Source: Acinetobacter vivianii (GTDB taxonomy: Bacteria > Pseudomonadota > Gammaproteobacteria > Pseudomonadales > Moraxellaceae). From it: a stretch of DNA of 64,000 nucleotides. Numbering within the stretch: the first letter of the stretch is position 1; the number at the start of each line of letters is the position of its first letter. The stretch covers positions 310,001 to 374,000 of the forward strand of contig NZ_BMDR01000001.1 of the NCBI RefSeq assembly GCF_014635885.1. Reading direction: 5' to 3'. Below are positions 51,685 to 61,976 of the stretch, one piece after another. A program made the translations under genes and the position numbers. The notes below the pieces were generated by a model. That model did not search any database and was not told where the DNA came from. It worked only from the letters and a program-made list of their open reading frames with translations.

Positions 51685-52536
51685 ATGTCTGCTGATACAC
51701 AACACTTCGCTGGTACAGATCAATATATCGCGACCGATAGCTTAAAACTTGCAGTGAAAGCTGCACGTGCTCTACAAAAACCATTGCTGGTCAAAGGTGA
51801 GCCGGGTACAGGTAAAACTTTGCTTGCAGAACAAGTGGCTGCAAGTCTGGGTTTAAAGCTGATTACATGGCATATCAAATCGACCACCAAAGCCCAGCAA
51901 GGTTTGTATGAATATGATGCGGTTTCACGTTTGCGTGATAGCCAGTTAGGTGATGATCGTGTCTACGACATTAAAAACTATATTAAGCCCGGTAAATTGT
52001 GGGAAGCATTTACCAGTGAGGAGCGTTGTGTCCTGTTGATTGATGAAATTGACAAAGCAGACATTGAGTTCCCAAATGACTTGTTGCATGAGCTCGACAA
52101 AATGTCGTTCTATGTTTATGAAACAGGCGAGACCATTACTGCGACACAACGCCCAATCGTGATTATTACCTCGAATAATGAAAAAGAACTACCAGATGCC
52201 TTTTTGCGCCGTTGCTTCTTTCATTATATCGAGTTCCCTGATGAAGCAACCATGCGCGACATCATCGCAGTTCATTTTCCAAGTATCTCCAATACTTTGG
52301 TCAGTGAAGCGTTGCAGGTGTTCTTTAAATTACGTGAAATCCCGAATTTGAAGAAGCCACCATCAACCTCTGAACTGATTGACTGGTTAAGCTTGTTGAT
52401 GGCAGATGATATGCCTGAAGATGTATTGCGTAACCACGATAAATCTAAAGCGATTCCACCGTTATACGGTGCCTTGATTAAAAATGAACAAGATGTGCAA
52501 TTGCTTGAACGTTTAGCCTTTATGTCACGCCGTTAA
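51685..52536 (+). CDS. MoxR-family AAA+ ATPase
   Basis: A 283-aa ATPase. Walker A is LLVKGEPGTGKTLLAEQVAA, Walker B CVLLIDEIDKADIEFPNDLL, and sensor/arginine-finger region PIVIITSNNEKELPDAFLRR. MoxR proteins act as chaperones that remodel or insert cofactors with a VWA partner; that partner is the next gene, 12 bp downstream. Confidence 0.9.
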   Translation: MSADTQHFAGTDQYIATDSLKLAVKAARALQKPLLVKGEPGTGKTLLAEQVAASLGLKLITWHIKSTTKAQQGLYEYDAVSRLRDSQLGDDRVYDIKNYIKPGKLWEAFTSEERCVLLIDEIDKADIEFPNDLLHELDKMSFYVYETGETITATQRPIVIITSNNEKELPDAFLRRCFFHYIEFPDEATMRDIIAVHFPSISNTLVSEALQVFFKLREIPNLKKPPSTSELIDWLSLLMADDMPEDVLRNHDKSKAIPPLYGALIKNEQDVQLLERLAFMSRR

Positions 52537-52548
52537 GAGTACTTAGCA

Positions 52549-53736
52549 ATGTTTGTGCGACTGTTTTACACCTTACGCAAATATGGCGTACCTGTAACAA
52601 CACGTGAGCTCATTGATCTTAATCAGGCAGTAGCTTCAGGTCTTGTGTTTGCAGATCAGGAAGAGTTCTATCAATTGGCTAAAACAGTTTTAGTTAAAGA
52701 TGAACGCTTCTTTGATAAGTTTGATCGTGCCATGAAAGATTACTTTGATGGCATTGAAACCTTTGATTTAGACGAGTTGCTGAAACAGGTTCACAAATTA
52801 CCCAAAGACTGGTTTGATCTTGAACTGTTGGAAAAGCATTTAACACCTGAACAACGTGCGGAATTGCAAAAAGCGGGTTCGCTCGAAGAACTGATGAAAA
52901 TGCTGGAAGAACGTTTACGTGAACAGCATAAGAAACATCAGGGTGGCAATCGTATGGTTGGCACAGGGGGTACTTCGCCTTTTGGTGCGTTTGGTGATCA
53001 TCCTGAAGGTGTTCGTATTGGTGGCCCAGGGCGTAAACGTTCTGCGGTGAAAGTCTGGGAACAGCGTAAATACCAGAATCTGGATGATGATCAGGTTCTG
53101 GGAACCCGCCAAATGCAAATCGCTTTACGCCGTTTACGTAAGTTTGCCCGTCAAGGAGCTGCTGAAGAGCTGGATGTGGATGGCACCATCCGTGAAACAG
53201 CCAAACAGGGTATTTTGGATGTACAACTGGTACCTGAGCGTCGTAACCGCATTAAAGTGTTGATGCTGTTTGATGTTGGCGGTTCGATGGATGCCTATAT
53301 TGCCGAATGCGAAAAGCTATTCAGTGCGGCCAAATCAGAGTTTAAAACCCTCGAATACTTCTATTTCCATAATTGCCTGTATGATTATGTCTGGAAAGAC
53401 AACCATCGCCGTAGCGCAACTCGTATGAATACGTGGGATCTGTTCCATACCTATGGACGTGATTATCGCGTCATCGTGGTGGGTGATGCCAGTATGGCAC
53501 CGTATGAGTTAAAGTCAGTCGGTGGATCGGTGGAGTATATGAATGATGAGGCGGGTGAAGTGTGGCTGAGACGTTTACGTCAGCATTTTGATAAAACCGC
53601 TTGGCTGAATCCTGAAATGGAAGGTTATTGGCATTACACCCAGACCATTAACTGGATTAAAGATATTTTTGAAAATCATATGTTTCCGATGACGCTAAAA
53701 GGTATCGAAGACATGACGCGCTATTTATCGCGTTAA
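52549..53736 (+). CDS. CoxE-like VWA-domain protein
   Basis: A 395-aa protein. Residues about 130-190 are Gly/Arg/Lys-rich (GGNRMVGTGGTSPFGAFGDH). The C-terminal VWA domain carries the MIDAS motif D-x-G-x-S in LMLFDVGGSMDAYIAECEKL. It pairs with the MoxR-type ATPase just upstream, a widespread metal-dependent chaperone unit. The client is unknown. Confidence 0.88.
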   Translation: MFVRLFYTLRKYGVPVTTRELIDLNQAVASGLVFADQEEFYQLAKTVLVKDERFFDKFDRAMKDYFDGIETFDLDELLKQVHKLPKDWFDLELLEKHLTPEQRAELQKAGSLEELMKMLEERLREQHKKHQGGNRMVGTGGTSPFGAFGDHPEGVRIGGPGRKRSAVKVWEQRKYQNLDDDQVLGTRQMQIALRRLRKFARQGAAEELDVDGTIRETAKQGILDVQLVPERRNRIKVLMLFDVGGSMDAYIAECEKLFSAAKSEFKTLEYFYFHNCLYDYVWKDNHRRSATRMNTWDLFHTYGRDYRVIVVGDASMAPYELKSVGGSVEYMNDEAGEVWLRRLRQHFDKTAWLNPEMEGYWHYTQTINWIKDIFENHMFPMTLKGIEDMTRYLSR

Positions 53737-53775
53737 TATTTATATGAAGACAACAACTTTATAAAAACAGGAATA

Positions 53776-54984
53776 ATGATGGAACATCAAATCAATGGGG
53801 TAGCTTTACCCAATGAAGCAGGTTTCTTTGGAAATTTTGGCGGTCAGTTCATTCCTCCTCACTTAAAAGAGGCGATGGATGAGATTAATGCGGCTTATGA
53901 AGAGATTCGCCATACCGCCGAGTTTCAAGATGAGCTGAACGATTTATTTAAAAATTATGTGGGTCGTCCAAGTCCATTATTTCATGCCAAGCGTTTATCT
54001 GAACAACTGGGTGGCGCACAGATTTATTTAAAACGTGAAGACCTGAACCATACTGGTGCGCATAAGATTAATCACTGCTTAGGCGAAGCGTTACTTGCTA
54101 AATACATGGGTAAAACAAAGGTTATTGCCGAGACAGGTGCAGGGCAGCACGGAGTAGCTTTAGCAACTGCTTGTGCATTAGTGGGTATTCCGTGTGAAAT
54201 TCATATGGGACAAGTGGATATCGAAAAAGAGCATCCCAATGTCGTTAAAATGAAAATTCTGGGTGCAAAACTGGTTTCAGTGACTCAAGGCACAGCAACC
54301 TTAAAAGATGCAGTCGATAGTGCCTTTGAAGAATATTTAAAAGATCCGAAAAACTATATCTATGCGATTGGCTCAGTGGTCGGGCCGCATCCATTTCCAA
54401 AAATGGTACGTGATTTCCAGTCAATTATTGGCAAGGAAATTAAAACCCAATCTAATGAGCATTTTGGTCAGAATCCTGATTTTGTGGTTGCATGCGTCGG
54501 TGGTGGATCAAATGCGATTGGTGCATTTACCGCATTTTTAAACGAAACTGATGTCAAACTGGTGGGCGTAGAGCCAGCAGGTCATGGACTGGATACCGAT
54601 AAGCATTCTGCAACGCTGACCTTGGGTAAACCAGGACAGATTCATGGCATGGCGTGTTATGTGCTAGAGGATGAGCAAGGTGAACCATTACCTGTGCATT
54701 CGATTGCATCAGGACTGGATTATCCCGGTGTGGGACCACAACATAGTTTCCTGAAAGAACTTGGACGTGTGCAATATGAAACGGCGACCGATCAAGAATG
54801 TTTAGATGCATTTATGACCCTTTCACGGGTGGAAGGTATTGTACCAGCGTTGGAAAGTTCACATGCGGTGGCTTGGGCGTTACGTGAAGCACCCAAAATG
54901 GATAAGAACATCAAGATCGTGGTCAACCTTTCGGGTCGTGGTGATAAAGACTCAGACTATGTCGCTGAAAAATTAGGCCTATAA
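53776..54984 (+). CDS. trpB: Tryptophan synthase beta chain, unlinked from trpA
   Basis: A 402-aa PLP enzyme. K97 in [20 protein letters not shown] binds [53 protein letters not shown] and the catalytic region [16 protein letters not shown] are all intact. Some segments ([29 protein letters not shown]) differ from the usual E. coli-like sequence. No trpA or trpF is adjacent. It would condense indole and serine. Confidence 0.85.
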   Translation: MMEHQINGVALPNEAGFFGNFGGQFIPPHLKEAMDEINAAYEEIRHTAEFQDELNDLFKNYVGRPSPLFHAKRLSEQLGGAQIYLKREDLNHTGAHKINHCLGEALLAKYMGKTKVIAETGAGQHGVALATACALVGIPCEIHMGQVDIEKEHPNVVKMKILGAKLVSVTQGTATLKDAVDSAFEEYLKDPKNYIYAIGSVVGPHPFPKMVRDFQSIIGKEIKTQSNEHFGQNPDFVVACVGGGSNAIGAFTAFLNETDVKLVGVEPAGHGLDTDKHSATLTLGKPGQIHGMACYVLEDEQGEPLPVHSIASGLDYPGVGPQHSFLKELGRVQYETATDQECLDAFMTLSRVEGIVPALESSHAVAWALREAPKMDKNIKIVVNLSGRGDKDSDYVAEKLGL

Positions 54985-55010
54985 GCTTTTTACCCAAGTT
55001 AAGGCTTTAA

Positions 55011-55042
55011 AAAACCGCTTCTTGTAGAGAGGCGGTTTTTTT
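55011..55042 (+). terminator. Terminator after trpB
   Basis: AAACCGC-13 nt-GCGGTTT with a continuing T-run of seven, about 27 nt past the stop. Confidence 0.85.
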
Positions 55043-55110
55043 ATTGTTAAATCTTGCTTAATCCCGTTAGAATAAAGCGTTTTGCAATTAGCACTTTTGG
55101 AGACGCCTAA

Positions 55111-56121
55111 GTGGAGCGACCTACAATCAGCCCTGAACATTTACAAGAAGCGGCTGAAAATTTAGTAACCATTCGAGATTTTGTTCGTTTTGGGGTAACC
55201 GCACTTCGTCAATATGACGCACACTTAGGTCAAGGGACTCAAGATTATTTTGCAGAAAGCTCTGCATTGGTACTTCAAACACTTTCACTTGAGTGGAAAG
55301 CCGACGCGGAGATTCTGGATGCGAAGTTACTGCCAAGTGAAAAAGCGGAATTCTTGAGTTTATTAGAACGTCGCATCAATGACCGTATTCCAACCTCGTA
55401 TTTATTGAACTTGGCTTATTTCTTCAATAAACCATTCTATGTCGATGAGCGTGTACTGATTCCTCGTTCACCCATTGCCGAGTTGATTGAACAGCGTTTT
55501 GCACCATACTGCCTAGATGAGAATGGTCGTATGCTGGAAGCGTTAAACAACTTACCAGAAAATAATAATCCAAAAACACCGCAACGCATTCTCGATATGT
55601 GTACAGGTTCAGGCTGTATTGCAATTGCGTTGGCTTATGCTTATCCAGATGCGGAAGTAGATGCAACTGATATCTCAAAAGAAGCGTTAGAAGTCGCTTC
55701 AATTAATACCGAGCATCATGACAAGCAATATCAGGTGGCTTTACTTGAATCTGATTTATTCTCAAAAATTCCTGCCGAAAATCAATATGACCTGATCGTG
55801 AGCAATCCGCCGTATGTGGATGCTGAAGATATGGCTGATTTACCAGAAGAATTCTTGCATGAGCCTGAGCTTGCTTTGGCTGCGGGTCAGGATGGTCTGG
55901 ATCTGGTTCGTAAAATGTTAGCTCAAGCGGCTGATTATTTGACTGAAGATGGTCTAATCGTGATTGAGGTGGGTAATTCTGAGTGGGCAATGCGTCAGAA
56001 CTTCAATACGGTTGATTTCCATTGGTTGACTTTCCAGAGAGGTGGTTCTGGTATTTTTGCCTTAACTGCTGAACAATGCCGTCGTTATAAAGAATTATTT
56101 CAGCAATCCGTTCAAAATTAA
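55111..56121 (+). CDS. prmB: Ribosomal protein uL3 glutamine methyltransferase
   Basis: A 336-aa N5-glutamine methyltransferase. SAM motif RILDMCTGSGCIAIALAYAY, catalytic NPPY in YDLIVSNPPYVDAEDMADLP, and the typical N-terminal helical domain with LIPRSPIAELI. This motif set points to PrmB rather than PrmC (release-factor) type. GTG start at 55111. aroC follows by 13 bp, a common pairing in gammaproteobacteria. Confidence 0.9.
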   Translation: MERPTISPEHLQEAAENLVTIRDFVRFGVTALRQYDAHLGQGTQDYFAESSALVLQTLSLEWKADAEILDAKLLPSEKAEFLSLLERRINDRIPTSYLLNLAYFFNKPFYVDERVLIPRSPIAELIEQRFAPYCLDENGRMLEALNNLPENNNPKTPQRILDMCTGSGCIAIALAYAYPDAEVDATDISKEALEVASINTEHHDKQYQVALLESDLFSKIPAENQYDLIVSNPPYVDAEDMADLPEEFLHEPELALAAGQDGLDLVRKMLAQAADYLTEDGLIVIEVGNSEWAMRQNFNTVDFHWLTFQRGGSGIFALTAEQCRRYKELFQQSVQN

Positions 56122-56134
56122 GAGGCGATGAAAC

Positions 56135-57226
56135 ATGGCAGGGAATAGTATTGGGCAACTGTTTCGAGTGACAACATGTGGTGAGTCACATGGGGTTGGC
56201 TTGATGGCAATTGTCGATGGGGTGCCACCTGGTCTTGAGCTTTGTGAAGCTGATTTGCAAAAAGATCTTGATCGCCGTAAACCGGGAACATCAAAGTTTG
56301 CAACTCAACGCAAAGAGCCAGATCAAGTCGAAATCATTTCAGGTGTTTTTGAAGGTAAAACGACAGGAACATCGATTGGTTTGTTGATTCGTAATACAGA
56401 TCAGAAATCAAAAGATTACGGCAATATTGCTCAAACATTCCGTCCTGGCCATGCTGATTATACCTATACGCAAAAATACGGCTTCCGTGACTATCGTGGT
56501 GGTGGCCGTTCAAGTGCGCGTGAAACTGCAATGCGTGTTGCTGCGGGGGCGATTGCTAAGAAATATCTCGCTGAAAAATTTGGCATTGATATTCGTGGAC
56601 ATGTCACCCAAATTGGTAATGAAGTTGCAGAAAAACTGGATTGGGCGGAAGTTCCGAATAATCCATTTTTCTGTGGCGATGTTGATGCCGTTCCGCGTTT
56701 TGAACAGCTGGTCACTGCTTTACGTGAGCAAGGCACCAGTTGTGGCGCAAAACTTGAAATCGTGGCTGAAAAAGTACCAGTTGGCTGGGGTGAACCTGTA
56801 TTTGATCGTTTAGATGCAGATATTGCCCATGCGATGATGAGCATCAATGCGGTTAAAGGCGTTGAGATTGGTGATGGTTTCGCTGTTGCTGGACAGTTTG
56901 GTCATGAAACTCGTGATGAGCTGACAACAGACGGTTTCCTTGCCAATCATGCCGGCGGTATCTTGGGTGGGATTTCGAGTGGTCAAACAATTCGTGTTGC
57001 GATTGCATTGAAACCGACTGCAAGTATTACCACACCAGGTAAAACCATTACGATTGAACGTGAAAATACTGATGTATTAACCAAAGGTCGTCATGATCCA
57101 TGTGTGGGTGTACGTGCAACGCCAATTGCTGAAGCGATGTTGGCAATTGTATTAATGGATCACTTCTTAAGACATCGTGCTCAAAATGCCGATGTGGTTG
57201 CACCATTTAAGCCAATCGAACCCTAA
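56135..57226 (+). CDS. aroC: Chorismate synthase
   Basis: A 363-aa enzyme. [40 protein letters not shown] and [17 protein letters not shown] are the family signatures. It converts EPSP to chorismate with reduced FMN. It is in an apparent operon with prmB. Confidence 0.97.
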   Translation: MAGNSIGQLFRVTTCGESHGVGLMAIVDGVPPGLELCEADLQKDLDRRKPGTSKFATQRKEPDQVEIISGVFEGKTTGTSIGLLIRNTDQKSKDYGNIAQTFRPGHADYTYTQKYGFRDYRGGGRSSARETAMRVAAGAIAKKYLAEKFGIDIRGHVTQIGNEVAEKLDWAEVPNNPFFCGDVDAVPRFEQLVTALREQGTSCGAKLEIVAEKVPVGWGEPVFDRLDADIAHAMMSINAVKGVEIGDGFAVAGQFGHETRDELTTDGFLANHAGGILGGISSGQTIRVAIALKPTASITTPGKTITIERENTDVLTKGRHDPCVGVRATPIAEAMLAIVLMDHFLRHRAQNADVVAPFKPIEP

Positions 57227-57230
57227 TATA

Positions 57231-57278
57231 AAAAAGATTAAGCCACACGGATAATTTATTATATGTGTGGCTTAGATC
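57231..57278. terminator. Bidirectional terminator between aroC and the GGDEF gene
   Basis: TAAGCCACAC-16 nt-GTGTGGCTTA, a perfect 10-bp stem. It has a T-rich tail leftward (ATCTTTTTTAT) and a weaker one rightward, and sits between the two convergent genes. Confidence 0.8.
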
Positions 57279-57337
57279 ACATTTTAAATAGAATAAAATT
57301 AAATTAATTTAACATTCATTCAATAATAGTTAATCAA

Positions 57338-58567
57338 TTATAAAGTTTCAGAAATCATATTATCTGATGTCGCAATATGATACTGATTTCGGCCATTACT
57401 TTTCGCAATATATAACGCATGATCGGCCTGCGCAATAAACTCGGATAGACTGTCATTTAGACTTGGCGTCATGGTGGCAACACCCACACTAATAGTGACT
57501 TGCTTGGATACATGGCTTCTTGGGTGAGCAATCCCGATATTACTGATGAGCTCCATGAGTCTGCGTACTTGCACCAGAGCTTGTTCACGATCCGTCATGG
57601 CAAACAGTAACAGAAACTCTTCGCCACCATAGCGTGCAGCAAGATCGCCACTGCGTGAGGCGATAGAGCCGAGCATAATCGCGATGCGCCGTAAGCATTG
57701 ATCCCCTTGAATATGCCCCAAGGTATCGTTATAGAGCTTAAAGAAATCGATATCGATCATCATGATCGTGATTGGCAGTCCATGCCGTGTCGCACGTTTC
57801 CATTCATTCTCGAGCACCTCATCCAGATAACGGCGATTTGCCAGACCTGTTAAGGCATCCTGTTGAGAGAGAATCGACAGTTGTTGGGCTTGTCGCATCA
57901 GTTCTAAACGGTTGAGTTCGATCATGCAGTTTTGCAGATAGTTTTCACGGTGTTGCCGATCGGTTGCATAGGCAAGCGCCATACCCAGAAAACTGCTGAA
58001 GGTATAGGTACGGTTCAGGAAGGTCCAGTCGATGGCACCACTGAGCCATGTACTGGCAATAATCCCGATTAAACCGCCAACCCAGCCCGCGATAATGGCC
58101 GTATAGAAGCGCATACCGACGAAACCGTAGATGATCACCACGGCATACATCATAGCGGCATGGAACAGAACGTTATTTTGTCCTTGTTCCAGTACGTTAA
58201 TGATCGTAAACGAAATAGCGACAGCGCCCATGGAGCCGATACAGACATAGTGGTCAAACCATTTATTCATCATCGGCAGGAAAGACAGCATCCATGCCAA
58301 GGTAATAATGATCCCAACCCATCCGTAGGTTGCCATCCAGGTGATACGCAGATCTGTAGGTAGAACCTGATAGATACCGAAGCTTAGAAATAGATATAAA
58401 CCTAAAATAATAGGGGCGCGATAACGAAACTCATGCGCAGCCTCATTTCTGTACTGATCACGATAGATCACTTCTAATTCTTTAGGAAACCAAACTAAAT
58501 TTAGCCCGCGAGAAATTAACAAGTCGATTTGTTCTTGTCCCAATATATTGGAAGCTTTCAACTTCAT
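57338..58567 (-). CDS. Membrane diguanylate cyclase (GGDEF)
   Basis: A 409-aa protein. Residues about 55-230 hold five or six TM helices; the GGDEF domain follows. The active site is AARYGGEEFLLLF, and RSGD five residues before it forms an intact RxxD inhibitory site. It should make cyclic di-GMP. ATG 58567 has GAGAGA upstream; a longer frame starts at 58609. Transcribed leftward, convergent with aroC. Confidence 0.9.
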   Translation of the reverse strand: MKLKASNILGQEQIDLLISRGLNLVWFPKELEVIYRDQYRNEAAHEFRYRAPIILGLYLFLSFGIYQVLPTDLRITWMATYGWVGIIITLAWMLSFLPMMNKWFDHYVCIGSMGAVAISFTIINVLEQGQNNVLFHAAMMYAVVIIYGFVGMRFYTAIIAGWVGGLIGIIASTWLSGAIDWTFLNRTYTFSSFLGMALAYATDRQHRENYLQNCMIELNRLELMRQAQQLSILSQQDALTGLANRRYLDEVLENEWKRATRHGLPITIMMIDIDFFKLYNDTLGHIQGDQCLRRIAIMLGSIASRSGDLAARYGGEEFLLLFAMTDREQALVQVRRLMELISNIGIAHPRSHVSKQVTISVGVATMTPSLNDSLSEFIAQADHALYIAKSNGRNQYHIATSDNMISETL

Positions 58568-58864
58568 CTTATCTCTCACCACTCCCAAAAATGTTCTTAT
58601 AAATGTCAAAATAGGGATTATTTTTTTACTACGTTACACTGATTTAAATAGAATGTGTATTAGATTATAAAAAAATATTAATTTTTAAATAATAAGCATT
58701 GCCTAATATAATGATTCAAGCTTAAATTAGATTCAAGAAATAAAAAGCTGTTACAAATTAAACGGCAATCGATTGTATCTTGATGGCATTGAGATACAAT
58801 TTATAAAAAAGCATCAATCATGGTCAATGATTGAATTAAGTCATACGAAATAGGATGCATCGCA

Positions 58865-59611
58865 ATGACTGCTATGAATCAATATGGAACAAAACTAGAA
58901 ATCACACCTCACTCCGAATGGGCGCAACAGTTCTGGGACGACCTGTTACCTTCAAAAGAAAGAGTGAGTAAACATCCGTTATTTATGGATATGGCAAATG
59001 GTTCATTAAGTCTGGAATGTTTTCGTTCAGCCTTATTGAATTTCTATCCCTTGGTAGCTCATTTTCCGTCTTATATGGCCGGATCATTGGCGAAAGCAAC
59101 CTCATTTGAACTGGATGGCGTGACTGAAACCCGAGACTGGCTGATCCAGAATATCAAGGTGGAAGAACGGCATTTGAATTGGTATCAGGACTGGGCAGGG
59201 GGATTTGGTCTGACGGTTGAGATGCTCAACAATGTCAAACCACCTGTGGCCATGAATGCCGTGAATCACTTTTTATGGGATGTCAACTTCCGAGGCACGC
59301 TGGCTGAAAGTATTGCTGCGACCAATCTCGCAATTGAATGGGCAACAGGCGACTGGACTATTCAGGTGTATAAAGGAATTCAGGTCTATACCCAGCATCC
59401 TGAGGTCAATATCAATAAACGTTCTTTAGCGTGGTTAAGAGCGCATGCACATTATGATGATTTGCATCCTTATGAAGCGATGGAGCTGATTAAGCGTTTA
59501 TGTGATAAAGATCCTGTACTACAACAAAAGGCTTTTCTGGCTGCTCAGGAAGGTCTGGCCTATTACGAATTGGCTTTAGATGAGTGTTATAAATTACAGC
59601 ATAAAAATTAA
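58865..59611 (+). CDS. UndA-like heme-oxygenase-fold di-iron oxidase
   Basis: A 248-aa helical protein of the TenA/heme-oxygenase fold. All six metal-site residues known from UndA appear in spacing: E-x2-H in IKVEERHLNWYQDW, E in ATNLAIEWATGDW, and H-x3-D-x2-H in HAHYDDLHPYEA. UndA of Pseudomonas converts medium-chain fatty acids to 1-alkenes. Thiamine-degradation TenA enzymes use a Cys/Glu site, which is not seen here. Likely an iron-dependent oxidase; the substrate is not proven. Confidence 0.78.
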   Translation: MTAMNQYGTKLEITPHSEWAQQFWDDLLPSKERVSKHPLFMDMANGSLSLECFRSALLNFYPLVAHFPSYMAGSLAKATSFELDGVTETRDWLIQNIKVEERHLNWYQDWAGGFGLTVEMLNNVKPPVAMNAVNHFLWDVNFRGTLAESIAATNLAIEWATGDWTIQVYKGIQVYTQHPEVNINKRSLAWLRAHAHYDDLHPYEAMELIKRLCDKDPVLQQKAFLAAQEGLAYYELALDECYKLQHKN

Positions 59612-59664
59612 AGGCTTTTGAGTATTCAGTTTTGATAAAAAATGATGGATATCCAGAAGTGGAA

Positions 59665-59694
59665 TCTCCTCGGTTTTGACTGCAACCGAGGAGA
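59665..59694. terminator. Strong hairpin between convergent genes
   Basis: TCTCCTCGGTT-8 nt-AACCGAGGAGA, a perfect 11-bp stem between the UndA-like gene and the phospholipase gene. No clear T-run on either side, but by position it is probably a shared terminator. Confidence 0.6.
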
Positions 59695-59720
59695 TAAAAG
59701 TCATTCTTCGCGGTTAAGGC

Positions 59721-61949
59721 TTAAATCATTGCAGGGTCACTCACCGAATCTTCACCTGTTTCGACTCGTCCTGCAAAGCGACGATAAAACTTGGTTTCCT
59801 GTGTGCAGCTTACAGCGAAGTCGTACCAGTGTCCGATATCAGCCAAGTCCCAGTGCTGAGTGGAGCTTTGTCCTGCTTTTACTGTGATTTTGATTGCAGG
59901 GTCAGTACGATATGCCACAGGGCTAATCACCAGTTCAACATCCTTCGTTCCTGAGTTGTTCAGGTCGACATAAACATTGCCATTGGCAATATCATAGCAA
60001 ACCCGAATCTCGGGATTGATGTATAAATCCTGATTAAGATTCAAGTCACCTTTGAAATGCCGATGAAAGCCATTTGGTCCCATTACCCAGAGATCATATA
60101 GGCCTTGATTGTCTTTTTGCGCGCTCCAAACATCATCCAGACTTTTTCCAGCTTCTACAATGTAACGGCGCGGAACCCGATTTAAATTTAATTTGTCGTA
60201 GACATGAAAGACTGCACCTTGGCTGCCTGTATTTGAAAATAGCAGCTTGACCGTTCCATCATTCTGGCAACGTGCACTGGTATGTAGTTCATAAGGCAGT
60301 CCTTTAGAGCGGCGAATACCGCTGGCTTGAATGGGCTGTTGTAAATAGGTTGGGATAGGCATATTAGGTAGTTTCTGTTGTGCCTCACGGAGCTGATCGG
60401 CTTGCTCTCTCGTTTGTTTACCATTGAGTTGAGGTAAAACATCTTCATTCGGCGTTTTAAAGTTAAATGCAGAACTGAGATCACCACAGATGGCACGGCG
60501 ATAAGGGCTTATATTTGTCTCTTTAACACCAAAACGTTTTTCCAGAAACATCAATACCGATGTATGGTCAAATACTTGAGAGTTAACAATCCCTCCACGA
60601 CTCCAAGGTGAAATCACAAACAGTGGAACTCGAGGACCAGGGCCATAAACACCATTGTCTTTTTTAGGTTGGCTGCTACTGCCTAGAGGTGCGTCATGCA
60701 CATAATATTCATGACGCATATCTGCTTGGCTCAGTGTTGATTTACCTGCATAACTATTATCTGCCTGTAGTGTCGGTGCTGATGGAGATGGAACATGGTC
60801 AAAATATCCATCATTTTCATCAAAATTGATCAGGAATACGGTTTTGCTCCACACCTCGGGTACGGCTGTTAAAGCATCTAGTATTTCCTGAATAAACCAA
60901 GAGCCTTGTACTGGGCTAGATGGGCCAGGATGTTCACAATAAATTGAAGGGGCATTGATCCAAGACACCTGAGGTAATTTTCCAGTTTTGATATCGTTTT
61001 TAAATGTATCTAGGAATTCTTCTGGAGAGTTACCAGGTAACGTATTGGCGATGCCTTTATAGAGCGGATTGTTGGCATTATCCGTAGTTGCATCATAGGC
61101 TTTGTAAGGCAACTTTTGTGCGGTCACATTATAAGGACGATTGGGTGCGCCGCCACTCGACACAGGATAGCCAGAATCGATATTGGCTTTTCTGAACGTG
61201 CGGAATGCACCGAGCATGTTATCGCCCCATTCATCAGGCATATTTTGATAACAAATCCAGTTGATTCCAGCTTCTTCGAGTCGTTCCGCATAGGTTTTCC
61301 ATGTATAACCGACATCAATTGTTTTGGGATCTCCATCAATCCAGTCCCATTCATTATTCACAAATGCAGTACTGGTTGGGACTGCACCATTGGTTCCTGT
61401 TAAATGGAAGGAACGATTGGCATCTGTACCTGTATGCATGGAACAGTGATAAGCATCACAAATCGTAAATGCATTGGCTAAGGCAAATTGATAGGGGATC
61501 TCCTGTTCCTTGAAATAACCCATGGCATAGTCCGTTTTATAAGTTGGCCAGTCGGACATACGACCATTGTCCCATGCTTTTTGGCTATCCACCCAAGTAT
61601 GGTTGGTACCGGGTGCACGTTGGGCATTATTGCTTGAGCCATCTAAATGGAATGGGGTTAACAGGGTGCCATTACTGCGTTGCTGCTGCCAAACTGTACG
61701 ACCATTGAGTAAAGGAATGGTGTGGCGATCAGCAAAGCCCCGTACACCTTTCAATGTGCCAAAATAATGGTCAAATGAGCGATTTTCCTGCATGAGGATT
61801 ACCACATGCTCAACATCCTGGATAGTTCCAGTCTTATTATTGGCCGGGATTGCTAAAGCTTTTTGAATACTTGCTGGAAAAGTTGTTAAAGCGGCAGCAC
61901 CAAAACCTGTTTTAAGTGTGTTTGCTAAAAATTGACGACGATTAATCAC
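59721..61949 (-). CDS. plc: Tat-exported phospholipase C
   Basis: A 742-aa phosphoesterase. The N-terminus has a twin-arginine signal (INRRQFLANTLKTGFGAAAL). The catalytic domain shows VVILMQENRSFDHYFGTLKG, TGTDANRSFHLTGTNGA, INFDENDGYFDHVPSP and SPWSRGGIVNSQVFDHTSVL. Two C-terminal beta domains (about residues 560-720) follow. It is a phosphatidylcholine-type phospholipase C, secreted and often linked to host-lipid use. GTG start at 61949 has AGAGG upstream. Confidence 0.92.
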   Translation of the reverse strand: MINRRQFLANTLKTGFGAAALTTFPASIQKALAIPANNKTGTIQDVEHVVILMQENRSFDHYFGTLKGVRGFADRHTIPLLNGRTVWQQQRSNGTLLTPFHLDGSSNNAQRAPGTNHTWVDSQKAWDNGRMSDWPTYKTDYAMGYFKEQEIPYQFALANAFTICDAYHCSMHTGTDANRSFHLTGTNGAVPTSTAFVNNEWDWIDGDPKTIDVGYTWKTYAERLEEAGINWICYQNMPDEWGDNMLGAFRTFRKANIDSGYPVSSGGAPNRPYNVTAQKLPYKAYDATTDNANNPLYKGIANTLPGNSPEEFLDTFKNDIKTGKLPQVSWINAPSIYCEHPGPSSPVQGSWFIQEILDALTAVPEVWSKTVFLINFDENDGYFDHVPSPSAPTLQADNSYAGKSTLSQADMRHEYYVHDAPLGSSSQPKKDNGVYGPGPRVPLFVISPWSRGGIVNSQVFDHTSVLMFLEKRFGVKETNISPYRRAICGDLSSAFNFKTPNEDVLPQLNGKQTREQADQLREAQQKLPNMPIPTYLQQPIQASGIRRSKGLPYELHTSARCQNDGTVKLLFSNTGSQGAVFHVYDKLNLNRVPRRYIVEAGKSLDDVWSAQKDNQGLYDLWVMGPNGFHRHFKGDLNLNQDLYINPEIRVCYDIANGNVYVDLNNSGTKDVELVISPVAYRTDPAIKITVKAGQSSTQHWDLADIGHWYDFAVSCTQETKFYRRFAGRVETGEDSVSDPAMI

Positions 61950-61976
61950 GTGATTTCCTCTTATTGTTCTTTATGC

